A stretch of 64,000 nt of DNA from a virus, in the IMG/VR virus record IMGVR_UViG_3300025133_009608, positions 248,001 to 312,000 of that record; one strand, 5' to 3'. The notes beneath the pieces are model-generated. The model made no database searches. It had not been told where the DNA came from and saw only the letters and a program-made list of their open reading frames with translations. A program made the position numbers and the translations under genes. This document shows positions 23,869 to 32,400 of this stretch, one piece after another. Position 1 is the stretch's first letter; each line of letters opens with the position of its first letter.

Positions 23869-24791
23869 TACGCTCTATCCTTCAAGAAATTATCAAACAA
23901 GGTTTGAGCCCTGCTGTCCGGGAAGTGATTATCTCTAGCATACTTAGCAATTTTATTATAAGAATATTTATTATTATTTAATTTATTTCCCTTTGAAATC
24001 ATATCTTTCTTTCCGGAAAATACCTCCCCCAAGAATGGATTGCTCATTACTATTTTAGCTTCCGGAATATTTCTCTCAATGAGGACCGGCATTCCGGCAC
24101 CTATGTACTCAAAGAATTTTGACGAACTTTCTCTCTGAAGCTTCTTGCTTCCTAGCGGATAAATTGACGGGACAAACCCAGCAAAGTAGTGGCCACGATT
24201 TAGCTCCTGATAGAGCTTGCTATGGCTTTTCGGCTCCAAAATTAAAGAACCTGGAATTTTAGACTGCACGAATTCTATATTCTCCTTAAATCCTGGAGAG
24301 CTCCTGGTGAATCTCAATATACTTTTCCCTCGCCAGTATTTTATCGGATAAACCCCAAAGCTAATTCCCGAGGCATTCATTGTCTTTATCTTTGCTTCAG
24401 CCAAGGGAGAGAGTCTTCCCAAGTAGGCCATTCGCACCCGGTCCGTGGTGGCTATTTTTATATCCCTATCTCCATGGCAGTAATTCATTAAAATAAACTG
24501 ATTATTTTTTGGAGCAGGGTATGGGGATATCGAGCAGGCTGTATCTACCCCGGTCATATCGAATCCGCACTCGGTAATCTTCAAAGTATATTTCGAACTA
24601 ATCTTTCTCCTTAGAGGCGTTCTGTCAATAATTGCGAAATCATACTTTAAATCATAATCATTAATAAAGGATTCAAATTCACATATTTTATGCAATTCTT
24701 CAACTATCTTTCCAATCTTACATGGAGAGCAGTGATAGAGCCCGCCTCTACCATAGTTGCCGGAATATCTTGAGAAGATTCCAATCCTCAC
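23868..24791 (-). CDS. Glycosyltransferase-like protein (GT-B type, tentative)
   Basis: This 307-aa protein has an N terminus (MRIGIFSRYSGNYGRGGLYH) resembling the start of the donor or acceptor fold in GT-B enzymes. A C-terminal stretch SSSKFFEYIGAGMPVLIERN matches the conserved FEYxxxGxP nucleotide-binding segment of GT-B enzymes. The middle has no hallmark I can name. It overlaps its neighbours by one and four bases in the glycosyltransferase run. Relationship to characterised enzymes is unclear, so donor and linkage are unknown. Confidence 0.6.
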   Translation of the reverse strand: MRIGIFSRYSGNYGRGGLYHCSPCKIGKIVEELHKICEFESFINDYDLKYDFAIIDRTPLRRKISSKYTLKITECGFDMTGVDTACSISPYPAPKNNQFILMNYCHGDRDIKIATTDRVRMAYLGRLSPLAEAKIKTMNASGISFGVYPIKYWRGKSILRFTRSSPGFKENIEFVQSKIPGSLILEPKSHSKLYQELNRGHYFAGFVPSIYPLGSKKLQRESSSKFFEYIGAGMPVLIERNIPEAKIVMSNPFLGEVFSGKKDMISKGNKLNNNKYSYNKIAKYARDNHFPDSRAQTLFDNFLKDRA

Positions 24792-25726
24792 TTCAATACC
24801 TCTTCGAAAGCTTCGCCCCAGCGCTCTTTGTATTCTTTAATTCCAAACACTTTGATCGCCCTGGCTCGACCGGCCGCGCTCAGCTCCGCTTGCAAATCTT
24901 TTGACCCCAAAATTCTCTTACACGCCGCTAACATATCTTCCTTCGTATCTGCAAAAAGACAGTCTCTCCCGCCCCTTAGGTGCCTGCTTATTCCATGATT
25001 ATTAGTTGTGACTAGCGGAGCCCCGCACATCATTGCCTCGACCCTGCTGCGAGGCATAGCGCTTCGCACAGTGGAATTCAGGCAAACCCCATACTTATTA
25101 TATTTTTGCACTAATTTCTTTAACGGAAAGTTTCCAATACTCTCGGGCAGGTCCTCGTCTCCATGGCCAACCAAGTCGCACAAGCCAGTCTTTTCGGAGA
25201 CATACCTCCACTCATCAAATCCTAATATTGCCCCTCTTTTTTCGAATACATTCGCTACGGTCAAGATCCTATCATTTCTTTTCAGCTTCATATCGCAAAA
25301 TTCATCCGGATCAAATCCGTGGGGGATGTAAAAATGTTTTTTTCCAGGCAAGTTTTTATAATTCTTATCCATCGCATATTTGGAATTCCACACAACCACT
25401 CTGGCCCACCTTGGAATAGAAAAGGGAGCATCCGTCTGAACTACGGCAATTCCCGGTGCGCGATGCCTTCTTCGAAATGGCTCAAGCCTTTTTGCTCCCG
25501 GTGACACGCGAACCATAATAATATTATATTTTCGCGTCATTAGTGCGCGCTCTTTTGCGGCAACGATGTTCGCCTTATCTCCGCTAATAGCTGGTCGGCC
25601 GAAGTCCTCATCGGTCGGGGCACGGCCGTTGAGTTTGGTGCACCAAAATCGAGGACCAGTCTTAAAGAACTCATATTGATGCCCGCCATGAACGAGCCAA
25701 TCCATAATTTCCAATTTTTCAACCAT
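24788..25726 (-). CDS. Glycosyltransferase, GT-B group 1-like
   Basis: This 312-aa protein starts with a short domain including DWLVHGGHQYEF. Later come VVVWNSKYAMDKNYK, YIPHGFDPDEF, ILTVANVFEKRGAI, and SRVEAMMCGAPLVTTNNHGIS, the conserved EAMxxGxPxVxT block of group 1 glycosyltransferases. LFADTKEDMLAACKRIL follows as usual. Length is at the short end of the family. It overlaps the upstream GT4 gene by eight bases. Donor specificity cannot be read from sequence. Confidence 0.8.
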   Translation of the reverse strand: MVEKLEIMDWLVHGGHQYEFFKTGPRFWCTKLNGRAPTDEDFGRPAISGDKANIVAAKERALMTRKYNIIMVRVSPGAKRLEPFRRRHRAPGIAVVQTDAPFSIPRWARVVVWNSKYAMDKNYKNLPGKKHFYIPHGFDPDEFCDMKLKRNDRILTVANVFEKRGAILGFDEWRYVSEKTGLCDLVGHGDEDLPESIGNFPLKKLVQKYNKYGVCLNSTVRSAMPRSRVEAMMCGAPLVTTNNHGISRHLRGGRDCLFADTKEDMLAACKRILGSKDLQAELSAAGRARAIKVFGIKEYKERWGEAFEEVLK

Positions 25727-26831
25727 AGTTTTTAAACCGATCTTTCTTTAAAATTTCTTCAATTCTACTCCCGACGGCCTCTATTGTCATGGTTTTTGAT
25801 ATATTTTTTGCGTTAATGACCTTGTCGGCTATGTCTTCGTTATTCTCGAATACGTTTCTCATATTTTTGCGCAAAGAAGAGGTGGAGGGATATGCCCAAT
25901 TCTGAGTCTTATTGTATAATGGCTGCCAGCCCATGCCCTTCACTGGGCCGATTTTGTGAGCAATTATATTTGCGCTATTTTCATCTAAAAATTCTGTTAT
26001 CCCGCCGAACTTTGTAGTTATCAAATGATTCCCGGCCTCAATGGCATCATGAATCGGCATCCCCCATCCTTCGCCGCGATGCGGAGCCACATAGCAGTCG
26101 CCATAATTATGAATTGCTTTAATTTGCTCAAATGGAATTTTTTCGTCAATTAAGTATACTTTTGGATAAAACTTTTTATTTAGTCTTCTCTTTATATTTA
26201 TAATATCAAGATAAATCTGCTCTTTTTTGTACTTATCCGGATCGAGCTTGCTGGTTTTTATAAGCAATAAAACCTTATCCTTCCGGGCGAACTCGTTGTA
26301 ATAGGCCGTTAGTAGCTCTTTGTACCCCTTTCTCTCGTGCCATTGAAATATAGAATAAAACTTAAATACATCATCCGATATTAAAAGCTCAGAAGTTGCC
26401 GGGGACGGAACCGCCACAGTTAGCGCTGAGGAGCTCCAGATGGACGGGGTTGGCACGACCTCTATGTGACCTTTAAAGCCAGCCCTGCGACAGGCTGTGG
26501 CGACCAGTTCGCATGGTGCCCATATCTCATCCAAAAACTTTATAGAACTACGCCAAGGCGTGGGCAAAGCATCCGCCTCCCAGTAGAAATAGCCTATTTT
26601 ATAATTATTTGACTTATGCTGGCTAAAGGGTGGCATATTCAAATATAAATCAATTTTGGGCGAACCAGAAAAGTTATTTAGCTTGATGTTAAAATCCGAA
26701 GGGCTTGAGCTTAATTCAAATTTTGTATTTACATCCGACCCAGACAACGCGAGTGCAAAAGCTCTACTGGCATTTGCATACCCAGAGGGGCCCGAGGTTT
26801 TTGCGAAATATCTTATTGAAGGCAGAGGCAT
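25719..26831 (-). CDS. Glycosyltransferase family 4-like protein
   Basis: This 370-aa protein begins IRYFAKTSGPSGYANASRAF. Landmarks include IGYFYWEADALP, IWAPCELVATACRRAGF, VVPTP, FYSIFQWHERKGYKELL and VAPHRGEGWGMPIHDAIEAG, the last being the typical E-x7-E donor-binding region of GT4 enzymes. The stop and the next start show the tight coupling of the run, and its own start overlaps the upstream stop by one base (TGATG). It resembles glycosyltransferases found in other large phages and in capsule loci. The transferred sugar is unknown. Confidence 0.8.
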   Translation of the reverse strand: MPLPSIRYFAKTSGPSGYANASRAFALALSGSDVNTKFELSSSPSDFNIKLNNFSGSPKIDLYLNMPPFSQHKSNNYKIGYFYWEADALPTPWRSSIKFLDEIWAPCELVATACRRAGFKGHIEVVPTPSIWSSSALTVAVPSPATSELLISDDVFKFYSIFQWHERKGYKELLTAYYNEFARKDKVLLLIKTSKLDPDKYKKEQIYLDIINIKRRLNKKFYPKVYLIDEKIPFEQIKAIHNYGDCYVAPHRGEGWGMPIHDAIEAGNHLITTKFGGITEFLDENSANIIAHKIGPVKGMGWQPLYNKTQNWAYPSTSSLRKNMRNVFENNEDIADKVINAKNISKTMTIEAVGSRIEEILKKDRFKNYG

Positions 26832-28390
26832 CAGACGTACCTACCCACTAGAATCTCAGAATCTCCATCATTTCTCTTGTAAAATACAGAATCCGGAAGA
26901 ACCCCAGATAAAAACTTAGCGGATATATCCTTTATATCATGATTATCTCTAACATACTTTGATGCAGCTCTAACTACATCGCTATTTTCGATATTTTCAG
27001 ATATCAATAAAGCATTTTCAGATTCAATATCACCGATAAAAAATCCATTAACTCCATTCGAAATAATATCTGGAATCCCTCCAACTTTAGGCATAAAAAC
27101 CGGAACTCCGGATGCCATAGCTTCAAGCATTGAAATGGGAGTTCCTTCCATTGTTGATGTAGAGAGAAATGCATCAAATAATGAGTAATATTTATGCACA
27201 TCCCTCTTATGTCCGAAAAACCTAACGTTCTCCCCTGCGGCCTGCCTTAGTCGTCCAAGCTCGGGGCCGGAGCCTATAATTAAAAAGGTAAAATCCTTCA
27301 TTTTTTTAGCAATATCTAAAACTCTATCTATATTTTTCTCAGATGAAAGCCTTGAAACAACTCCCACAGTCGGCCGATTGATTGGAAGATTATTTTGGAC
27401 CCGAAACTCTCTCCCATCCCGATTGCAAAATCTGTCTAGATCGATCCCAACTGGTATAGTTGTGACTCTATTCTCTTCGACTCCTTCGATATCAAGACAC
27501 AAAGATGATGATACTTTAAATATCTGATCAACTCCTCTTCTCGACTTTATGCTCGAGACCGAATCAGACCACTCGAAGTCGCTATGATAAATTTCAATTA
27601 TTCTAGATGATATCGCACCAGTAGACACCAGCGCAGAGATCTTCTCGTAAACCCTTTTGCTATTATAATAAATAACAACATCGTAACCTCTTGAGGAGAT
27701 AAGCGCCCCGAGACGATCAACGCCGCCAACCCTGGTGTGCTTTACTCTCTTATTGCTGCAAGCTCCGACGAGCGGATTTTTCCCAAGATATAGTAGTTCT
27801 ATAGAAAGCATTTTGGAGTCTATATTGTCCAATATGCTCTTTATATATATCTCTGCCCCTCCATAAATTCCATACGGGATGACGATGGCCAATGTGCTTG
27901 GGTCGGCGGTCCCAAATCTCGAAAGCAACTCTAGATCTGTTCGTTTTATGCTATTTTGTTTGCTCTTTTTCTTTTTTATCGGAAGCGCTCGGCTCGAAGA
28001 TATGACGACTCTTCCAATTTCCACTCCACCGATTGCCCCACCGGGTCTAGTTATTCTTATTTTTCCAAAAAAAGGCTCCGGCGCAGAAATCGGAAAAGAA
28101 GACTCCGACCAACTCGTGCTAGATAGTGAAATTTTTTCATCCAACAATATTATATTATCTTTCGACAAAATCTGGAGCCTCGCTGGGCCGTTTCCCGAGC
28201 GCTTCCGCCCTATAACCTTTATCCTTCCTTCGGCCGGTATCCTTGCCGGGTGCTCTGCGATTCCCCTGGGATTTAAATGAACGGTCTTCTCTGTCCCAAC
28301 ACGAATCCCGCTTCCAAACCATTTAAAATCCCTAGCGGAGTCGAAATCTCTCATACTAGGTCCAAGATTTGATTTGCTGCATTTTCCCAA
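26831..28390 (-). CDS. Glycosyltransferase family 4-like protein with an N-terminal beta-rich extension
   Basis: This 519-aa protein has a catalytic part from about residue 170: LAIVIPYGIYGGAEIYIKSI, TVGVVSRLSSEKNIDRVL, FLIIGSGPELGRLR, VRFFGHKRDVHKYY and TSTMEGTPISMLEAMASGVP, a complete GT4 set. The first 150 residues are rich in strands and Gly/Ser/Arg (for example GRIKVIGRKRSGNGPARLQI) and resemble a jelly-roll or carbohydrate-binding module. A Lys-rich linker (KKKKSKQN) follows. The extension could hold the acceptor, such as a tail protein or growing glycan. It overlaps the upstream gene by 40 bases. Confidence 0.8.
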   Translation of the reverse strand: MGKCSKSNLGPSMRDFDSARDFKWFGSGIRVGTEKTVHLNPRGIAEHPARIPAEGRIKVIGRKRSGNGPARLQILSKDNIILLDEKISLSSTSWSESSFPISAPEPFFGKIRITRPGGAIGGVEIGRVVISSSRALPIKKKKSKQNSIKRTDLELLSRFGTADPSTLAIVIPYGIYGGAEIYIKSILDNIDSKMLSIELLYLGKNPLVGACSNKRVKHTRVGGVDRLGALISSRGYDVVIYYNSKRVYEKISALVSTGAISSRIIEIYHSDFEWSDSVSSIKSRRGVDQIFKVSSSLCLDIEGVEENRVTTIPVGIDLDRFCNRDGREFRVQNNLPINRPTVGVVSRLSSEKNIDRVLDIAKKMKDFTFLIIGSGPELGRLRQAAGENVRFFGHKRDVHKYYSLFDAFLSTSTMEGTPISMLEAMASGVPVFMPKVGGIPDIISNGVNGFFIGDIESENALLISENIENSDVVRAASKYVRDNHDIKDISAKFLSGVLPDSVFYKRNDGDSEILVGRYV

Positions 28391-29442
28391 GTAAACTTTT
28401 TGAGCGTCTCTTTTCTTTCATCCGAGAATTCATCTAAAATTATAGCCTTATTGAGATACATGCGCTTCATCTTATCGGCCAGGTCTTCAACCTCTGGGAC
28501 CCATATTTTTGCCCCGGGGGATGCCCTCCAGTATTGATACTTATCTCCGGCAGCAATCTCTCTGACATCTACGAGCAAGCTATTTTTCTCATTTAAAAAG
28601 TCTAGATGGCCAGAACAATTTGGAGCTATAACCGGAAGACCAGCGGCCATTGCCTCTAAAAACGGAAGGCCGAATCCCTCTGCCGAAGTTGCGCTAACAA
28701 GCGAATCACAAGAATTATAAAGAGGAATCAGGCTGTCATACTTTCTTTGTACGATTTCAATCTGAGGAAGACTTTTTCCTTTGTGCTTTTTTTGTACTTT
28801 TACAATCTCTTTTGCAATATCACATTCAAATTTAAATTTTGGCTTCTTCAGAGAGGTCTTTATTATCAGGCAAACGTCATCGGAAGCAGAAAATGCAGAA
28901 TAATAAGCATCAACCAGCATTCCTATGTTTTTTCTGTGATGCGCTATAGACACGTTAAGAAACTTAAATGATTTATTGGTCTTGATCGAATCTAACTTGT
29001 CTTTTCGGTCAAAATCTTCAATATTTATTCCATGAGGAACCACTATGCATTTATCTTCAGGCCAGCCAGATTCTACAAATACCTTTTTAGAGTATGAACT
29101 CGACGGCAAGACGTAATCCACATGCTTTATCTCGGGGAGCCAAACCCCCGGTAGGATACTGGACTCGTAATTATATATTGCAAGCTTTAAGTTTGACTTG
29201 CCGCGAAATCGCTCTTTAAAGTTCCGAGGGAGGGTATATGTGATGTCTATGTCCGGATCTTTGACCTCTCTCTTTGTCTTTTTCATCCAATCTGGCGGAA
29301 ACATTTCATACCCGTTTATTGAATTAAGATATAAGTCATGACCCTTTGCATCAAACTGAGCAAGAAGGCTTCTGATTGTTACGGCCCAGCTATGGCTGGT
29401 TCCGAGCATGGCTTTGCTTCTGATCTTTAACGTCTTGGGCAT
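28351..29442 (-). CDS. Glycosyltransferase family 4-like protein (first gene of the glycan run)
   Basis: This 363-aa protein begins with a basic KTLKIRSKAMLGTSHSWA region. Later come YNYESSILPGVW, VDYVLPSSSYSKKVF, VVPHGINIEDF, FKFLNVSIAHHRKNIGMLVD and SATSAEGFGLPFLEAMAAGLP, the standard GT4 donor-binding block. It is the first sugar gene after the 1517-aa structural gene, with a 51-base gap in which I see no convincing terminator or copy of the promoter-like motif. That suggests read-through from the tail genes into the glycan genes. Confidence 0.82.
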   Translation of the reverse strand: MPKTLKIRSKAMLGTSHSWAVTIRSLLAQFDAKGHDLYLNSINGYEMFPPDWMKKTKREVKDPDIDITYTLPRNFKERFRGKSNLKLAIYNYESSILPGVWLPEIKHVDYVLPSSSYSKKVFVESGWPEDKCIVVPHGINIEDFDRKDKLDSIKTNKSFKFLNVSIAHHRKNIGMLVDAYYSAFSASDDVCLIIKTSLKKPKFKFECDIAKEIVKVQKKHKGKSLPQIEIVQRKYDSLIPLYNSCDSLVSATSAEGFGLPFLEAMAAGLPVIAPNCSGHLDFLNEKNSLLVDVREIAAGDKYQYWRASPGAKIWVPEVEDLADKMKRMYLNKAIILDEFSDERKETLKKFTWENAANQILDLV

Positions 29443-29493
29443 GGCATGATTTTACCAAAAAAAGTACCAATAATTGAAAATACTAAATTAAAA

Positions 29494-32400
29494 CTAACTA
29501 TCTGCCCCAGCTCCCAAGTTGCATGGCCACGGTCCGTCCACATATGACCCAACTCTTGTATCCGCAACAACAAAGAAGCATAGCTCGTCTTCTTCGAATG
29601 CCTCTATATCGGAGCACAGCCCCAGGCCAATCCTGTCGAGATCTTTAATGTTCACTTCAACGTCGCCATTAACAAATCCTGACTTCTTAAGGTAAATTCC
29701 AAAGTTTAAAACGGTTCTATTCTCAGCGTTTAGAGCATCATATAAAACATTTTTAGTTCTCAATGTGGCAATTCCAGTCTGGGGATCTAATGATACCCCA
29801 ACTTTAAATATAACTCCAGTCGTAACGTCTTCATAGAGAATTTCCAGGGTTATATCCGCCCCAACCTCAATGCTTGTTGTTGCGTCCGTGCTCGCCTCAA
29901 TCAATATCGCCTTATAATACCCCGGCAGGTGGCCGGACTGGGATAACCAGAAAATAACATGCGAGGTCACGTCGACCTCAAAGGTTTCCCCAACTGCGAC
30001 TTCTCCTGGCACAAATGTTGACACGAAAGAATCATTGTGCTCGAGCGGATAATCAAACAATGCGCCCAAGTTATCTGCATTCATTATATTATATGGAGTT
30101 ATGTTAAACTTGTCGTACGATAATATCGGTTGATATGCGGTCATTTTCAAAGATGCAGATACAATATTTGTTTTGGACGTAAGATTAAGCGGGAATGTAG
30201 CAGTAACCCTGCTTGCCCCCGCTAGGGCGTCTCTTCCGACAATAATTGACTCTCCGAGCAAATTATCTGACTCTAAATCCGACTGGAGAACCACCTCATG
30301 CAGCCTAACTGCGAAGTTTACGCCAGCACTCGGTGTATCATAATTTGCAACCTCAAAGTCTACAGTAGCATCGCCTATGCCGGGGTGAAGATCTGGGTTT
30401 TCGCCAATCCTTATATACTGGCCGGTCGGATTTGCCAAAACATCTATTGAGTTGTCATCAAAATAGTATGCAGTTACTACCTCATTTACTCTGCGCACTC
30501 TAAACAACATGTCTTCGCCCAGCTTCTCTGCGTAATCATCAAAATAATCAAAATCGTATATCAGAGCACCATCTGCATTAAAAATCTCTCCGCTAAAAAA
30601 GACTCCAAGGCCATGTCCCGCAACCTCTCTCCATCCAACCTTTAGCTCCGCCCAGGTTCCGTCATCATTTACTATGTCTATCGTAGAGAAGAAAGAGGCC
30701 TTTCCGGTGAAAAATAGATCGCTCTCCCACGCGCTCCTCGCTGCTCGAAAATCTATAATAAAATCTCCAGACATTCCCGGCGCGGCTGACGGGTACTCTA
30801 CTCTTCCGTATTTTTCCGTTGAAAACTCTATTGTTGTAATGTCAAACTTTATTCCGCGAGTTGACTTTGTTCCATCGTCCTTATCTATTGCCAAAACAGA
30901 GGATGACGCATTCCCAAGAGACTCTGCCCATTCGGAAAAGTATATATAAGAACTCTCACTGAGCTCCTCTCCTATGAGCTCAGTGGCCGTTGTGGCCTCG
31001 GCCTCATCTGCATATCCATCGACAACGTACCCGTCGACCAGGGCGTCAACATGAAGACTTGCAATGGCTTTCGAAAACTTAACCCTACCCTTTGTAATGT
31101 CGGTATCAGTAGCCGAGTCCTCACAGCCAACGTATGTCCCATCCGAAAACTTCATAGCGGGATATCCAGACGCAGTAAAGCACTTCCCTTCATCAGACTT
31201 TATAAAGTTTGTATAAAGATTTATGCTGCAGCCCTCGATACTGCCAGGCGGAAGGGGTATTGTTACGTTGGAGTACTCGAAGTCTCCATGATATGGAATC
31301 CCCGGCTCAGAGTAGATCTCTCCATTTGGAATGAACAAATCGTTTGCCAATATTTTTTGTGTTTTAAACTGAGGAGTACACAGGGACCCGTCAATGCACT
31401 TTGGCTCCTGACAGATGCAGGTTTCAATATGCTCTTCTATGAGGGTGGATTCAACGAACCTTCTTAAGTCACAAATATCTACAAACCTCTCGTCAAACGC
31501 GGCTCCTATGCTTGATATGGAATAATTCTTTTTGACAAATGGGACGCTCATCAAGTTTATGTTATCAGCAAAAACGTTTACCCTGGTTCCGCTAATAATT
31601 ATGACATTAAAGTCGGATGCTCCAGAGAATTCAACGTCTGCCCCGTCCATGCTGGAGACGACAACCGAAACGTCCAGACCAGATGTGCCGACGGTTTTGG
31701 CTGTAATTTCAAACTCTCCGGCATCCGCTTGGTCCGAGGGTATTTCGATCTTATCCCCGACCCTAATGGCGAGAGCCTCCAAATCAGAGGACGTAGAAAA
31801 TGAAATAACATTGCCTCCGGATGCAGATGAGCCGGACGATACGGAATCGGAAAATACCTCTGGATAATCAGATGATTCAAAAATATTCTCCAGCCGAAGC
31901 CTTAATATCTTAAAAGTCTCATCCGCAGAAAAATTTACATAGCCGTCTACAGCGTCTTCCATCAGCTCTATGTCTGTTCCGTCTACTGAGCCATCGGCAT
32001 TTAAATCTGCCTTTAGAAAGTCTATAATGCCAAACTCTCCGCCGAGAATTCTTCGCTCTGTTGTCTCCGAATTTATTGTATTTCCGACAACATTGAGTAG
32101 CTCTATTATATCGTTTGATGTAATCTCATTATCACCATCCAAGTCTCCGGTGAGAACCTCCTCGCATATTGCTTCTATTATTCTATAGCGAGATGTACAC
32201 TCACAATCTGTATCTGGAGTAATCACTTGCCCAACGAGGTTAGCGGCAACAAGGGCCGCCTCCGGGTTCACTATAACGACCTCATTGGCCTCGATCATTC
32301 CCGGGAGATCAATCTCTCCAGAGAATATGCTTGAATCCCGAACGTTTTTATCTGAAATTTTGCCAAGGAATATACTTGGATTATTATAATCCAGGCTGTC

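Noticed and set aside
29443-29493. Promoter or terminator between the 1517-aa gene and the first glycosyltransferase
   Set aside because: The 51 bases are AT-rich but hold neither a convincing hairpin nor the CTATT-N9 motif.
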